A stretch of DNA of 64,000 nucleotides from Alteribacter lacisalsi (lineage in GTDB: Bacteria > Bacillota > Bacilli > Bacillales > Salisediminibacteriaceae): positions 434,001 through 498,000 of the forward strand of contig NZ_PDOF01000002.1 in assembly GCF_003226345.1 (NCBI RefSeq). The letters run 5' to 3'. Shown one piece after another: positions 41,067 to 48,869 of this stretch. Below the pieces are notes generated by a model, which saw only the letters and a list, made by a program, of their open reading frames with translations, was not told where the DNA came from and searched no databases. Both the position numbers and the translations under genes were made by a program. How positions within the stretch are numbered: the first letter of the stretch is position 1; each line of letters begins with the position of its first letter.

Positions 41067-42458
41067 CTAAGTAACGGTCCGTCTTTTCAGTTCTTTCCAT
41101 GTATGGGAGGGATGGCTGGAAGGGAGGCGGGTTTTACCTTCTCCAAACAGATTTTCCCTGTACGTTTCATACCTGGCATCTTGTGGCGGCAGAAGGCCCC
41201 GTTTCCGGAGTTCAGGGACGACCAGTTCTGTAAAATCCTGAAAACTTCCCGGTGCCATGGTATAGGGAATATTGAAACCGTCCACATCTGCTTCATTGAC
41301 CCAGCGCTCCATTTCATCTGCAACCTGTTGAGGAGTACCGACAATCACCGGCCCTCTTCCTCCAACCCCAACATGGTAAGCCAGTTCCCTGAGTGTCCAG
41401 GTTCTGTTCGGATCTGCTTTAGTAAAGATATCCACAGCAGACTGCATGGCATTGCTGGTGACGTGTTTTAGACTTTCATCCGGACTGTACTGGGAAAGAT
41501 CAATGCCGGTCCATCCGCTCAGAAGGGCGAGGGAGCCTTCATAACTTACGTGCTTTCTGATCGTTTCGTATTTGGCCTGTGCTTCGTCCTCTGTTTTTCC
41601 AACGATCGGGGTCAGGATACCGAAGACACGGACATCTTCTTCGTTTCGCCCCTGAGTGGACACACGGCTTCTAAGGTCCTTCACGTAGTCTTTCACAATT
41701 TCAATTGTGGGTCCGGCTGTAAACACACATTCTGCATGCTTTGAGGCAAATTGACGTCCCCTTGGGGACGCGCCGGCCTGGTAAAGCACCGGTGTACGCT
41801 GAGGGGATGGTTCACAGAGGTGAGGGCCGGGGACTGTGAAATGCTTACCTTCATGGCGGATATTGTGAACCTTGGAGTGGTCTGTGTAAACCTTACTTTT
41901 CTTATCTTTAACAACAGCATCTTCTTCCCAGCTTCCTTCCCAGAGTTTGTAACAGACTTCCAGATACTCCTCTGCTATTTCATACCTCTGATCATGATGG
42001 AGCTGTCCGCTGAATCCAAGGTTTACGGCTGCACTATCAAGGTAGGACGTCACAATATTCCATCCGATTCGGCCGTTCGTCAGATGGTCAAGGGTGGATA
42101 GTCGCCTGGCGAGAATATAAGGGTGCTCATAGGTGACTGAATACGTTACGCCAAAACCGAGGTGTTCAGTCACGTGGGCCATTGCGGAAATGGCAAGGAG
42201 AGGATCATTAACGGGAACCTGGACGCCATTCGTAACAGCAGCTTCCCGACTGCCGTTATACACATCGTAAGTTCCGAGTACATCGGCAAAGAAAATACCA
42301 TCAAATCCCCCGGCCTCCAGCATCTTAGCCAGATCGGTCCAGTAGCTCAGATCATTAAAGCGGTCAGACTGGTCTTCAGGGTGAGTCCAGACACCAGGTG
42401 ACTGGTGGCCGGCACAGTGCATGTCAAATGCATTCAGAAAAATTCTCTTTTTTGTCAT
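41067..42458 (-). CDS. LLM-class flavin-dependent monooxygenase (NtaA/SnaA/DszA type)
   Basis: A 463-residue bacterial-luciferase-fold monooxygenase of the NtaA/MoxC group, with LNAFDMHCAGHQSPG at the start, NGRIGWNIVTSYLDSAAVNLG, HEGKHFTVPGPHLCEPSPQRTPVLYQAGAS in pieces, and GTPQQVADEME. Such enzymes use reduced FMN and O2 to break C-S or C-N bonds. A SAM riboswitch directly controls the gene, so it likely serves sulfur acquisition from an organosulfur compound. The third codon ATG (42458) fits GGAGGG better than the first ATG. No flavin reductase gene is adjacent. Confidence 0.9.
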   Translation of the reverse strand: MTKKRIFLNAFDMHCAGHQSPGVWTHPEDQSDRFNDLSYWTDLAKMLEAGGFDGIFFADVLGTYDVYNGSREAAVTNGVQVPVNDPLLAISAMAHVTEHLGFGVTYSVTYEHPYILARRLSTLDHLTNGRIGWNIVTSYLDSAAVNLGFSGQLHHDQRYEIAEEYLEVCYKLWEGSWEEDAVVKDKKSKVYTDHSKVHNIRHEGKHFTVPGPHLCEPSPQRTPVLYQAGASPRGRQFASKHAECVFTAGPTIEIVKDYVKDLRSRVSTQGRNEEDVRVFGILTPIVGKTEDEAQAKYETIRKHVSYEGSLALLSGWTGIDLSQYSPDESLKHVTSNAMQSAVDIFTKADPNRTWTLRELAYHVGVGGRGPVIVGTPQQVADEMERWVNEADVDGFNIPYTMAPGSFQDFTELVVPELRKRGLLPPQDARYETYRENLFGEGKTRLPSSHPSHTWKELKRRTVT

Positions 42459-42490
42459 GTTCATCCCTCCGGTAAAGGTTTTGTGAAACC

Positions 42491-42520
42491 AAAAAAGCCT
42501 CTCTTACGAATAAGAGAGGC
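42491..42520 (-). terminator. Riboswitch-controlled terminator
   Basis: On the minus strand GCCTCTCTTA pairs with TAAGAGAGGC around a TTCG loop, followed by six T residues. It is the expression platform of the S-box next to it. Confidence 0.92.
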
Positions 42521-42534
42521 AAATAAACAGATCT

Positions 42535-42638
42535 GTCTCTCTTATCTTGCCTGACACATCAGTCAGGCAGGAATTAGCACCTTCTAATCAGGTTGCCGGG
42601 TTTCATCGGGCCAGTCCCTCCACCGCTCTGGATAAGAG
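42535..42638 (-). ncRNA. SAM-I (S-box) riboswitch
   Basis: On the minus strand the order CTCTTATCCAGAG, GGAGGGACTGGCCCGATGAA, CCCGGCAACC, AGAAGGTGCTAA, then a GCCTGACTG/GTCAGGC hairpin and AGATAAGAG closing P1 gives all S-box landmarks. It should shut off the monooxygenase when SAM is plentiful. Confidence 0.95.
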
Positions 42639-42670
42639 TAAATCATATGAAATTTTTGATCTTGGGAAAA

Positions 42671-42699
42671 ACTCTAACTTTTCTGATGAGATAAGTCAA
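42671..42699 (-). promoter_or_regulatory. Promoter of the S-box monooxygenase gene
   Basis: On the minus strand TTGACT, 17 bp, TAGAGT. The interval from 42700 to about 43020 between the divergent units shows no gene that I can support. Confidence 0.65.
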
Positions 42700-43156
42700 C
42701 AATAAAATAAAATTTATTCTGAAAATTTCATAGTGGTACATTTAACTGTCGGTGTGAGTGGATATCAGTCTCTTAATCTATACTGACAGAACAAAAGACC
42801 TGAGAATATGGAAATAGTAAATGAATTTATACTGGCACCATACCATTAATTGAACAAGGAATAAACAAAATTACTACCTTCCCGTTTCCGAAGTTTGTCA
42901 GTTTCCCTCGAGTGGTATGTATTACTAAGTACCCATCCTTAACACCCATGTAACAAAATCGCCTGAATCGGCGACAAATGAAACGTCCATATCGGATGAA
43001 ATTTTATTATCTGAATATCCTTTCACCCGCCGTACATATGATAAAATAAAAGGGATGTTCTGCCGGTCGGCGGTCGTTTTTCGCGCCGGAAGGACGAATA
43101 GTATCCAGTGGTTCTCTTATACGCACGACTACATACAGACAGAGGGGTTCTTGCGC

Positions 43157-43933
43157 ATGCACATCAATTTAGCCCACGGGGCGCTTCATTATACAGTTTC
43201 AGGCGAAGGCGCGCCTGTCATTTTACTGCACGGATGGGGTGTGGACTCAAAATCGTTCACGCCTGTTCATAAATTTCTTGAACGGAATTTTAAAGTGTAC
43301 GCCGTTGATTTTCCCGGCTTTGGCCAGAGCGACGAGCCGCCGGAGCAGTGGGGAGTCGAGGATTATACAGAGGTGCTCGCCCAGTTTATTGACGAACTTG
43401 AAATCGAAAATCCGATTCTTGTCGGTCATTCCTTCGGAGGCCGGGTCTCGATCGTGTACGCATCAAAATACAAAAAGGCAAAGAAGCTGATTCTGGCCGG
43501 AAGCGCCGGAATCAAGCCGAAAAGAAAGCTCAATTATTATGCGAAAGTCTACTTCTACAAAGCATGCAAAAACGTCCTGCGCCTGCCGGGACTGAATAAA
43601 TATCGGGAGGATATCCTCGCGAAAATTAAAGGCCGCACCGGTTCAGCCGATTACCGCCAGGCATCCGGCGTGATGCAGCAGACGATGGTCAAAGTCGTCA
43701 ACGAAGATCTGCAGCACCTGATGCCCGATGTGAAAGTGCCAGTACTTCTCATTTACGGGGAAAACGACACAGCCACCCCGGTGGCAGACGGCAGACGGAT
43801 GGAAGAACTCATGCCTGATGCGGGACTTGTGGTCCTGAAAAACGCAGGCCACTATGTATTCCTTGACCAGATGAACCAGTTCAACGTGATTGTAGACAAA
43901 TTTCTTGAAAAAGATAAAGGAGCCACAAAATGA
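43157..43933 (+). CDS. Alpha/beta-fold hydrolase
   Basis: A 258-residue alpha/beta hydrolase with the oxyanion segment LLHGWGVDSKSF, the nucleophile elbow GHSFGG, the acid in LIYGENDTATP and the catalytic His in NAGHYVF. ATG 43157 follows AGAGGGG at 9 nt; upstream in-frame codons lack a site. It overlaps the start of the MurF-like gene by 4 bp (ATGA), so the two are translationally coupled. The substrate is unknown; the context suggests a cell-wall or peptide intermediate. Confidence 0.88.
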   Translation: MHINLAHGALHYTVSGEGAPVILLHGWGVDSKSFTPVHKFLERNFKVYAVDFPGFGQSDEPPEQWGVEDYTEVLAQFIDELEIENPILVGHSFGGRVSIVYASKYKKAKKLILAGSAGIKPKRKLNYYAKVYFYKACKNVLRLPGLNKYREDILAKIKGRTGSADYRQASGVMQQTMVKVVNEDLQHLMPDVKVPVLLIYGENDTATPVADGRRMEELMPDAGLVVLKNAGHYVFLDQMNQFNVIVDKFLEKDKGATK

Positions 43934-45513
43934 TTGATATTCTCTTAATCGCCCTCGTTGCCGCGTGGGCGCTGGCCATGTCCAAAAAACTGATGCGAAG
44001 CGTGCATATGCTTCAGCTGAACTCCTACCGGAACGAACGGTATATGCGGTGGATCAGCCGCAACACAGGTAAAGTCTTTCAGGTAAGAGACTACTTGCTT
44101 GTGATTCCGGTCGCACTTGTCTTTTTCGGCCTTGACTTAATCGGGCTCAGCCTTCTCGTTCTCGGCTTTGTTGCTCTCTTTTTCACAAGCAGGGAAGAGC
44201 AGCAGAAGAAAAAGCTTGTCGTTACGCCACGCGTAAAGCGGATGCTGACTTCTGCGGGCATCGTGCTTGCCATTTTTGCCGCTGCAGCCGCCTTTGTAGG
44301 CATCGCAGCCGACCAGCCGGCTCTTGCCGCTATTATGCTGCTTATCGTCTACGTGCTCGGCTTTTTCGTCATTATCATTGCCAACACGATCAACAAACCG
44401 ATTGAAACGAGCATAAATAATAAGTACTTTAATGAAGCGGAAAGCATGATCCAGGGGTCCCGCGACCTGGAAGTGGTCGGGATTACCGGCAGCTACGGGA
44501 AGACGAGCACGAAGCACTTTCTCCATACGATTCTTTCAAGCCAGCTGAACGTCCTGATGACACCGGAAAGCTACAACACGAAGCTCGGTGTCACGAAAAC
44601 GATCAGAGGATATCTGAAACCTTATCACGAAGTGTTTATTGCAGAAATGGGCGCCAAGCAGGAAGGCGACATCCAGGAAGTGTGCGACCTTGTCCATCAG
44701 CGGATCGGGATCCTCACATCCATCGGTCCCCAGCACCTGGAGACGTTTAAAACAATTGAAACGGTACAGAAAACGAAATACGAAATCATTGAAAGTCTGC
44801 CGGAAGACGGCCTCGGCGTCCTGAACAAAGACGATGAAAACATCATGAGCTACACGCCGGAAAATCAGTGCCGCAAGGTTTACTACGGCATTCATGCTGA
44901 CGATGTGGATTTCAAGGCGAAAGACATCACCTACACATCCCGAGGCATGACCTTTACCGTCGAGGAAAAAGGCGGCACAAGCGAGATGTTTACGACCAGA
45001 CTGCTCGGCGAACACAACATCTACAATACCCTTGCCGGAATCGCGGTCGGCCGTGAGCTCGGCATCCCGCTTGAAAAAATGAAGACACCGATTAAGAACA
45101 TGCAGCCGGTCAAACACCGTCTGGAGCTGAAAAAACCGCAGGGGAACATTACCATTCTCGACGACAGCTTCAACTCCAATCCGAAAGGCGCCCGCATGGC
45201 GGTCGACGTCCTCGGCCAGATGGACGAATACAAGGTCCTCATCACCCCGGGCATGATTGAGCTTGGCGAGCAGGAATACGAACGCAACAAAGAACTCGCC
45301 ATGCACGCCGCCGGTAAATGTGACTTCATCATTCTTGTCGGCGAGCGCCAGACGAAGCCATTGCAGGATGGACTGAAAGAAGCCGGCTATCCGGCAGCGC
45401 AGACTTACGTGGCCAAGAATCTGAACGACGGCCTCGCGAAAATGCACGAGCTCGCCACGCAGAAGATGGTCGTACTCCTCGAGAACGACCTGCCGGATAA
45501 CTATAACGAGTAG
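43930..45513 (+). CDS. Membrane-anchored MurF-like Mur ligase
   Basis: A 527-residue protein with about five hydrophobic helices in the first 155 residues, then a full Mur ligase. The ATP loop is GITGSYGKTST, followed by the EMGAKQEGDI segment and the C-terminal domain with HRLELKKPQGNITILDDSFNSNP and GMIELGEQE. MurF normally is soluble and adds D-Ala-D-Ala to UDP-MurNAc-tripeptide. The membrane anchor, loss of the usual substrate domain and the coupling to a hydrolase and a D-Ala-D-Ala ligase point to a second, membrane-associated ligase. It may act on a lipid-linked intermediate (inference). Confidence 0.85.
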   Translation: MIDILLIALVAAWALAMSKKLMRSVHMLQLNSYRNERYMRWISRNTGKVFQVRDYLLVIPVALVFFGLDLIGLSLLVLGFVALFFTSREEQQKKKLVVTPRVKRMLTSAGIVLAIFAAAAAFVGIAADQPALAAIMLLIVYVLGFFVIIIANTINKPIETSINNKYFNEAESMIQGSRDLEVVGITGSYGKTSTKHFLHTILSSQLNVLMTPESYNTKLGVTKTIRGYLKPYHEVFIAEMGAKQEGDIQEVCDLVHQRIGILTSIGPQHLETFKTIETVQKTKYEIIESLPEDGLGVLNKDDENIMSYTPENQCRKVYYGIHADDVDFKAKDITYTSRGMTFTVEEKGGTSEMFTTRLLGEHNIYNTLAGIAVGRELGIPLEKMKTPIKNMQPVKHRLELKKPQGNITILDDSFNSNPKGARMAVDVLGQMDEYKVLITPGMIELGEQEYERNKELAMHAAGKCDFIILVGERQTKPLQDGLKEAGYPAAQTYVAKNLNDGLAKMHELATQKMVVLLENDLPDNYNE

Positions 45514-45570
45514 GCCGCCTGCCAACGGTACGACTACTCTGATTGCGACCTGTGAAACTGAGATATTACT

Positions 45571-45690
45571 TTCGCTCATAAATCAGGATTTCCGCTTATA
45601 AAAATCGCATTTCGCTTATAAAACTAGGTTTTCGCTTATAAACCAGGAAAATCGCTTATAAACCCAGAAACCTGCGCATAAATCACCGGC
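45571..45690. repeat. Six direct repeats with an exact 20-bp period
   Basis: Units begin at 45571, 45591, 45611, 45631, 45651 and 45671. The shared part is TTCGCTTATAAA, followed by 8 variable bases; the first and last units are diverged. The array lies between the MurF-like and D-Ala-D-Ala ligase genes. Confidence 0.9.
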
Positions 45691-45717
45691 GCATTAGACC
45701 ATTCATCCCAACACAAC

Positions 45718-45737
45718 CCCCGCCCCCAGCGGCGGGG
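45718..45737. other. GC-rich stem-loop before the ligase gene
   Basis: CCCCGCC pairs with GGCGGGG around CCCAGC. No T run follows, so it is a partial terminator or processing structure at most. Confidence 0.5.
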
Positions 45738-45773
45738 CCCTGTTACATAGAGACCATAAGGAGGCACCCAACT

Positions 45774-46970
45774 ATGAAAACAAGAGTCGGCGTTATTTTC
45801 GGCGGCATGAGCGTAGAACACGAAGTGTCCGTCATTTCCGCCCTCCAGGCCATCAACGCGCTGGACAAAGACAAATATGAAGTCTACCCCCTATACATTT
45901 CCAAGGACCGTGACTGGTACACGGGCGAAAACCTGATGGAAATCAGCAACTACCAGAACCAGAAGGAGCTGTTCCAGAACGCCCAGAAAGTCCAGGTCGT
46001 CCGCGACTCCGAAGGCAAAGTCCATCTTCAGAAAGACCCGCAGCCGAAATTCGGCAAAAAGACGGTCGGCGAAATCGACGTGGCCTTCCCTGTCATTCAC
46101 GGCACATACGGAGAAGACGGCATCCTCCAGGGGTTCCTCGAGCTTCTCAACATCCCGTACGTCGGCTGCGACGTGCTTTCGTCTGCGACCGGTATGGACA
46201 AAGTCGTGATGAAGCACATCTTCCGCGACTGGGATATTCCGATTCTTGAGTACATTTCTTTCTACTCATCCCAGTGGCAGAACGACCGCGACGCCGTCGG
46301 TAAAAAGGTCGAAACCGAACTGAGCTACCCGGTCATCGTCAAGCCGGCCAACCTCGGCTCCAGCGTCGGCATCAGCAAAGCCGCCAACTTCGAAGAGCTG
46401 GAGGAAGCAGTCGAACTGGCAACCGAGTTTGCCAGTAAAATCGTCGTCGAGCGCATGGTTACCAACATGAAAGAAGTGAACTGCTCCGTCCTCGGAGACT
46501 ACGAAACCGCCGAAGCCTCCGTCCTTGAAGAAGTGCTCGGCAGCGACGAATTCCTATCGTATCAGGACAAATACCAGAGCGGAGGCGGCTCAAAAGACGG
46601 CGGCGGAGCCTCCAAAGGCATGGAGTCAACCAACCGTATTATCCCGGCCGAAATCAGCAGCGAGCAGACCGAAGAGATCCAGACAATCGCCAAAAAAGCA
46701 TTCCAGGTTCTCGGCTGCAACGGCGTCTCCCGGATCGACTTCATCATCGACCAGGATCAGAACAAAGTCTACATCAACGAAATCAACACGATTCCCGGCT
46801 CTCTCAGCTTCTACCTGTGGGACCCGTCAGGCAAAGACTTCACCCAGCTCACTGACGAGCTCATCAAACTTGCCCTTAAGCGCATGCGTGAGCGGGAAAA
46901 GCTCATGTTTTCCATCGACAGCAACCTGTTCAGCTCCCATTCAGGCGGGCTTAAAGGCAGCAAAAACTAA
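45774..46970 (+). CDS. D-alanine-D-alanine ligase family protein with a Gly-rich insertion
   Basis: A 398-residue ATP-grasp ligase. It starts VGVIFGGMSVEHEVSVIS and has VFP-like IHGTYGEDG, KPANLGSSVGISKA, EEVLGSDEF and the metal-binding NEINTIPG. Where Ddl enzymes have the omega loop before IPA, this protein carries a glycine/serine/lysine-rich insertion (QSGGGSKDGGGASKG) and a longer C-terminal tail. It should join two D-amino or hydroxy acids for the neighbouring MurF-like ligase. Whether it makes D-Ala-D-Ala or a variant cannot be told. AAGGAGG precedes the ATG. Confidence 0.88.
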   Translation: MKTRVGVIFGGMSVEHEVSVISALQAINALDKDKYEVYPLYISKDRDWYTGENLMEISNYQNQKELFQNAQKVQVVRDSEGKVHLQKDPQPKFGKKTVGEIDVAFPVIHGTYGEDGILQGFLELLNIPYVGCDVLSSATGMDKVVMKHIFRDWDIPILEYISFYSSQWQNDRDAVGKKVETELSYPVIVKPANLGSSVGISKAANFEELEEAVELATEFASKIVVERMVTNMKEVNCSVLGDYETAEASVLEEVLGSDEFLSYQDKYQSGGGSKDGGGASKGMESTNRIIPAEISSEQTEEIQTIAKKAFQVLGCNGVSRIDFIIDQDQNKVYINEINTIPGSLSFYLWDPSGKDFTQLTDELIKLALKRMREREKLMFSIDSNLFSSHSGGLKGSKN

Positions 46971-46978
46971 TACACACC

Positions 46979-47016
46979 GTCAGGCAGCCCGCATCACGCG
47001 GGCTGCCTGACGTGTT
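46979..47016 (+). terminator. Terminator after the D-Ala-D-Ala ligase gene
   Basis: GTCAGGCAGCCCGC pairs perfectly (14 bp) with GCGGGCTGCCTGAC around ATCAC, followed by GTGTTTT. Confidence 0.88.
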
Positions 47017-47042
47017 TTGAGCAAATTTTTTACATTTCCCTC

Positions 47043-47073
47043 TTGCGCCTTCCGTTACGTCACATGGTAATCT
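47043..47073 (+). promoter_or_regulatory. MerR-type promoter with a 19-bp spacer
   Basis: TTGCGC (47043-47048), a 19-bp spacer and TAATCT (47068-47073). The long spacer holds GTTACGTCACATGG and overlaps a GTCACA/TGTGAC dyad (47059-47079), as in promoters that MerR proteins untwist. Confidence 0.6.
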
Positions 47074-47107
47074 TGTGACAGATAAACGAGGAGGGGTGGT
47101 TGACAGT

Positions 47108-47902
47108 ATGAAACAGCAGTCAATGTTTACAATCCGGGAGTTTGGCCGGCGGGCAGGCGTGACCGAGCGGACGCTGCGTTTTTATGAGGAAAAGGGGCTT
47201 TTGATTGCTTCAAAGCAGAACAGCGCAGGCCACAGGCTTTACGGAATAGCAGAGCTGAAGAAGCTGCAGCAGATTCAGTCCCTTAAATTTATCGGGTTAT
47301 CACTGGAGGAAATCAGACAACTGATTGAGAAAGACGATGCCGCCGTTATGGAACTGGGTCCATCACTTGAGACTCAGCATACCCTGCTTACTGAAAAAAG
47401 AGATGAGTTAAACCGCGCTATTGAGGCGGTGGAACGTGTACAGTTTCTGATTGAAGAAGGAAAAAGCGTTACCTGGCCCGTTATAACGTCGCTTCTCTTT
47501 CAGACTGAACACGAAGACGAGCAGCGGGAGTGGATGAAGGAGCACTTTTCAGATGAGATGGCCGCTTTGTTTTTCTCGTTTCCAAAAGAACAGAGGCAGC
47601 AGATCGACCTCGACATGATGGACGTGCTGGCGACGGTCAAACAATTAATGAAAGATCAGGTTCCGCCGCGGTCAGAAGAGGCATTCAATCTGCTCGCAAA
47701 ACTCACAGAGGCAGTCACGAAGCACGTGGACAGCCCGGAAACGTTCGCGAAACTGGCTGAGAAGTCTGATACCACACAAGCGTCAGCTGAAGTGGAGTTT
47801 CAGTTTCCCAATTTCTTTACCTCTGAAGAAGAAGCTTATCTGGAGGCAATCGGGAAAGAGATGGAGAAAATGTACGAAGAGAGTCAGGCTGACAAATCCT
47901 GA
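47108..47902 (+). CDS. MerR-family regulator with a large C-terminal sensor domain
   Basis: A 264-residue MerR protein. The N-terminal winged helix reads FTIREFGRRAGVTERTLRFYEEKGLL, followed by a dimerisation coiled coil to about residue 120. An all-helical C-terminal domain of 140 residues then follows, which resembles ligand-sensing domains of TipA/Mta-like activators in size and helix content. ATG 47108 follows GAGGAGGGG at 9 nt. It probably activates its own promoter through the 19-bp spacer site. The ligand, perhaps a hydrophobic drug, is inferred. Confidence 0.85.
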   Translation: MKQQSMFTIREFGRRAGVTERTLRFYEEKGLLIASKQNSAGHRLYGIAELKKLQQIQSLKFIGLSLEEIRQLIEKDDAAVMELGPSLETQHTLLTEKRDELNRAIEAVERVQFLIEEGKSVTWPVITSLLFQTEHEDEQREWMKEHFSDEMAALFFSFPKEQRQQIDLDMMDVLATVKQLMKDQVPPRSEEAFNLLAKLTEAVTKHVDSPETFAKLAEKSDTTQASAEVEFQFPNFFTSEEEAYLEAIGKEMEKMYEESQADKS

Positions 47903-47911
47903 CATACAAAG

Positions 47912-47942
47912 AAAAGCTGAAGCATCCGCTGCTTCAGCTTTT
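47912..47942. terminator. Bidirectional terminator
   Basis: AAAAGCTGAAGC pairs with GCTTCAGCTTTT (12 bp) between the convergent merR-type and methyltransferase genes. Confidence 0.9.
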
Positions 47943-47946
47943 TCGT

Positions 47947-48693
47947 TTATTGTTTTTTCATCACGTAAAAAACATAACTGTAATCTTCGCCCGTGCTCCT
48001 GTACAGATCGATTTCACTTTGAACCTCCTCAACCACGTGCATCGCTTCAGAATTATGTTCGTATTTTTTCCGCATGTCCCTCAGGTTTTCCTCCAGGTGG
48101 AGATAGTAGTGGTCGGTCCAGTCCGATGGGGGCAGTACAAAATGAGCTTCACATAAATATCCCCGCGTCTGGATCTGGCTGATTTTTGCCTCGACCGTAT
48201 CAATCTGATCGTAGGTGCTCTCCCAGAATTGTTTTGCTTTAGTCGTCGGAGAGGTGGTCAACCAGGAGATTTCGCTGCAGATGAGCCAGCCGCCGGGCTT
48301 CAGGAATTTCCGCCAGTCCTCAAGGCCATTGGTGAACCGGGCAATGTAGATGGCACCTTCAGACCAGATCAGGTCAAACGATTCTTCTTCAAAAGGCATG
48401 TCAAACATGGATATCGTCATCGCTTCAATCCTCTCAGACACACCGGTTTGCCCGGCCTGATCATGGAGCTTTTGAATCGATGTTTCACTGTTATCAATGG
48501 CAGTAATGTGTGCGTTGGGAAAGATGTCTGCAAGCAGCAGTGTCGAGGCTCCGTTGCCGCAGCCCACATCAAGAATCCGGATCGGCTGATCCTGCTGGGG
48601 ATAAAAGGACGCTGCTTTTCGCGTGGATGCTTCGCTTCCCGGCCCAAGCCGTTCAAGGCCGTCAAACGCTTCAAAAAAGTACTTTTCATTCAT
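47947..48693 (-). CDS. SAM-dependent class I methyltransferase
   Basis: A 248-residue Rossmann-fold methyltransferase with motif I ILDVGCGNGASTLLLA, the acidic AIDNSETSI loop, FDLIWSEGAIYIARF and LKPGGWLICSEISW. It resembles small-molecule methyltransferases (ubiE-like) rather than rRNA or DNA enzymes, having no target-recognition domain. AAAGGAG lies upstream. Substrate unknown. It is convergent with the MerR gene, so the two need not be linked. Confidence 0.87.
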   Translation of the reverse strand: MNEKYFFEAFDGLERLGPGSEASTRKAASFYPQQDQPIRILDVGCGNGASTLLLADIFPNAHITAIDNSETSIQKLHDQAGQTGVSERIEAMTISMFDMPFEEESFDLIWSEGAIYIARFTNGLEDWRKFLKPGGWLICSEISWLTTSPTTKAKQFWESTYDQIDTVEAKISQIQTRGYLCEAHFVLPPSDWTDHYYLHLEENLRDMRKKYEHNSEAMHVVEEVQSEIDLYRSTGEDYSYVFYVMKKQ

Positions 48694-48869
48694 CCTTCCA
48701 TCGCTCCTTTCCTGGGATTATTGACTCAGTTGCTTGTGAAATTGTTGTGAAAGCCGGTAATTCCCGGCTATAATATAGCCTCTAGTGTAACAGATTAATG
48801 AAATAGATGAAGGAAGGTGAACAAAAAGGGGTAAAGTAACAAAAGGATATTTGGAAAGGATGATACATA

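Noticed and set aside
45571-45690. CRISPR array
   Set aside because: Repeats are about 12 bp with only 8-bp variable parts, there are no cas genes, and the units are not long enough for any known CRISPR type.
47947-48693. Erm-type 23S rRNA methyltransferase induced by the neighbouring MerR gene
   Set aside because: The motifs are those of small-molecule methyltransferases, and the two genes are convergent with a shared terminator.
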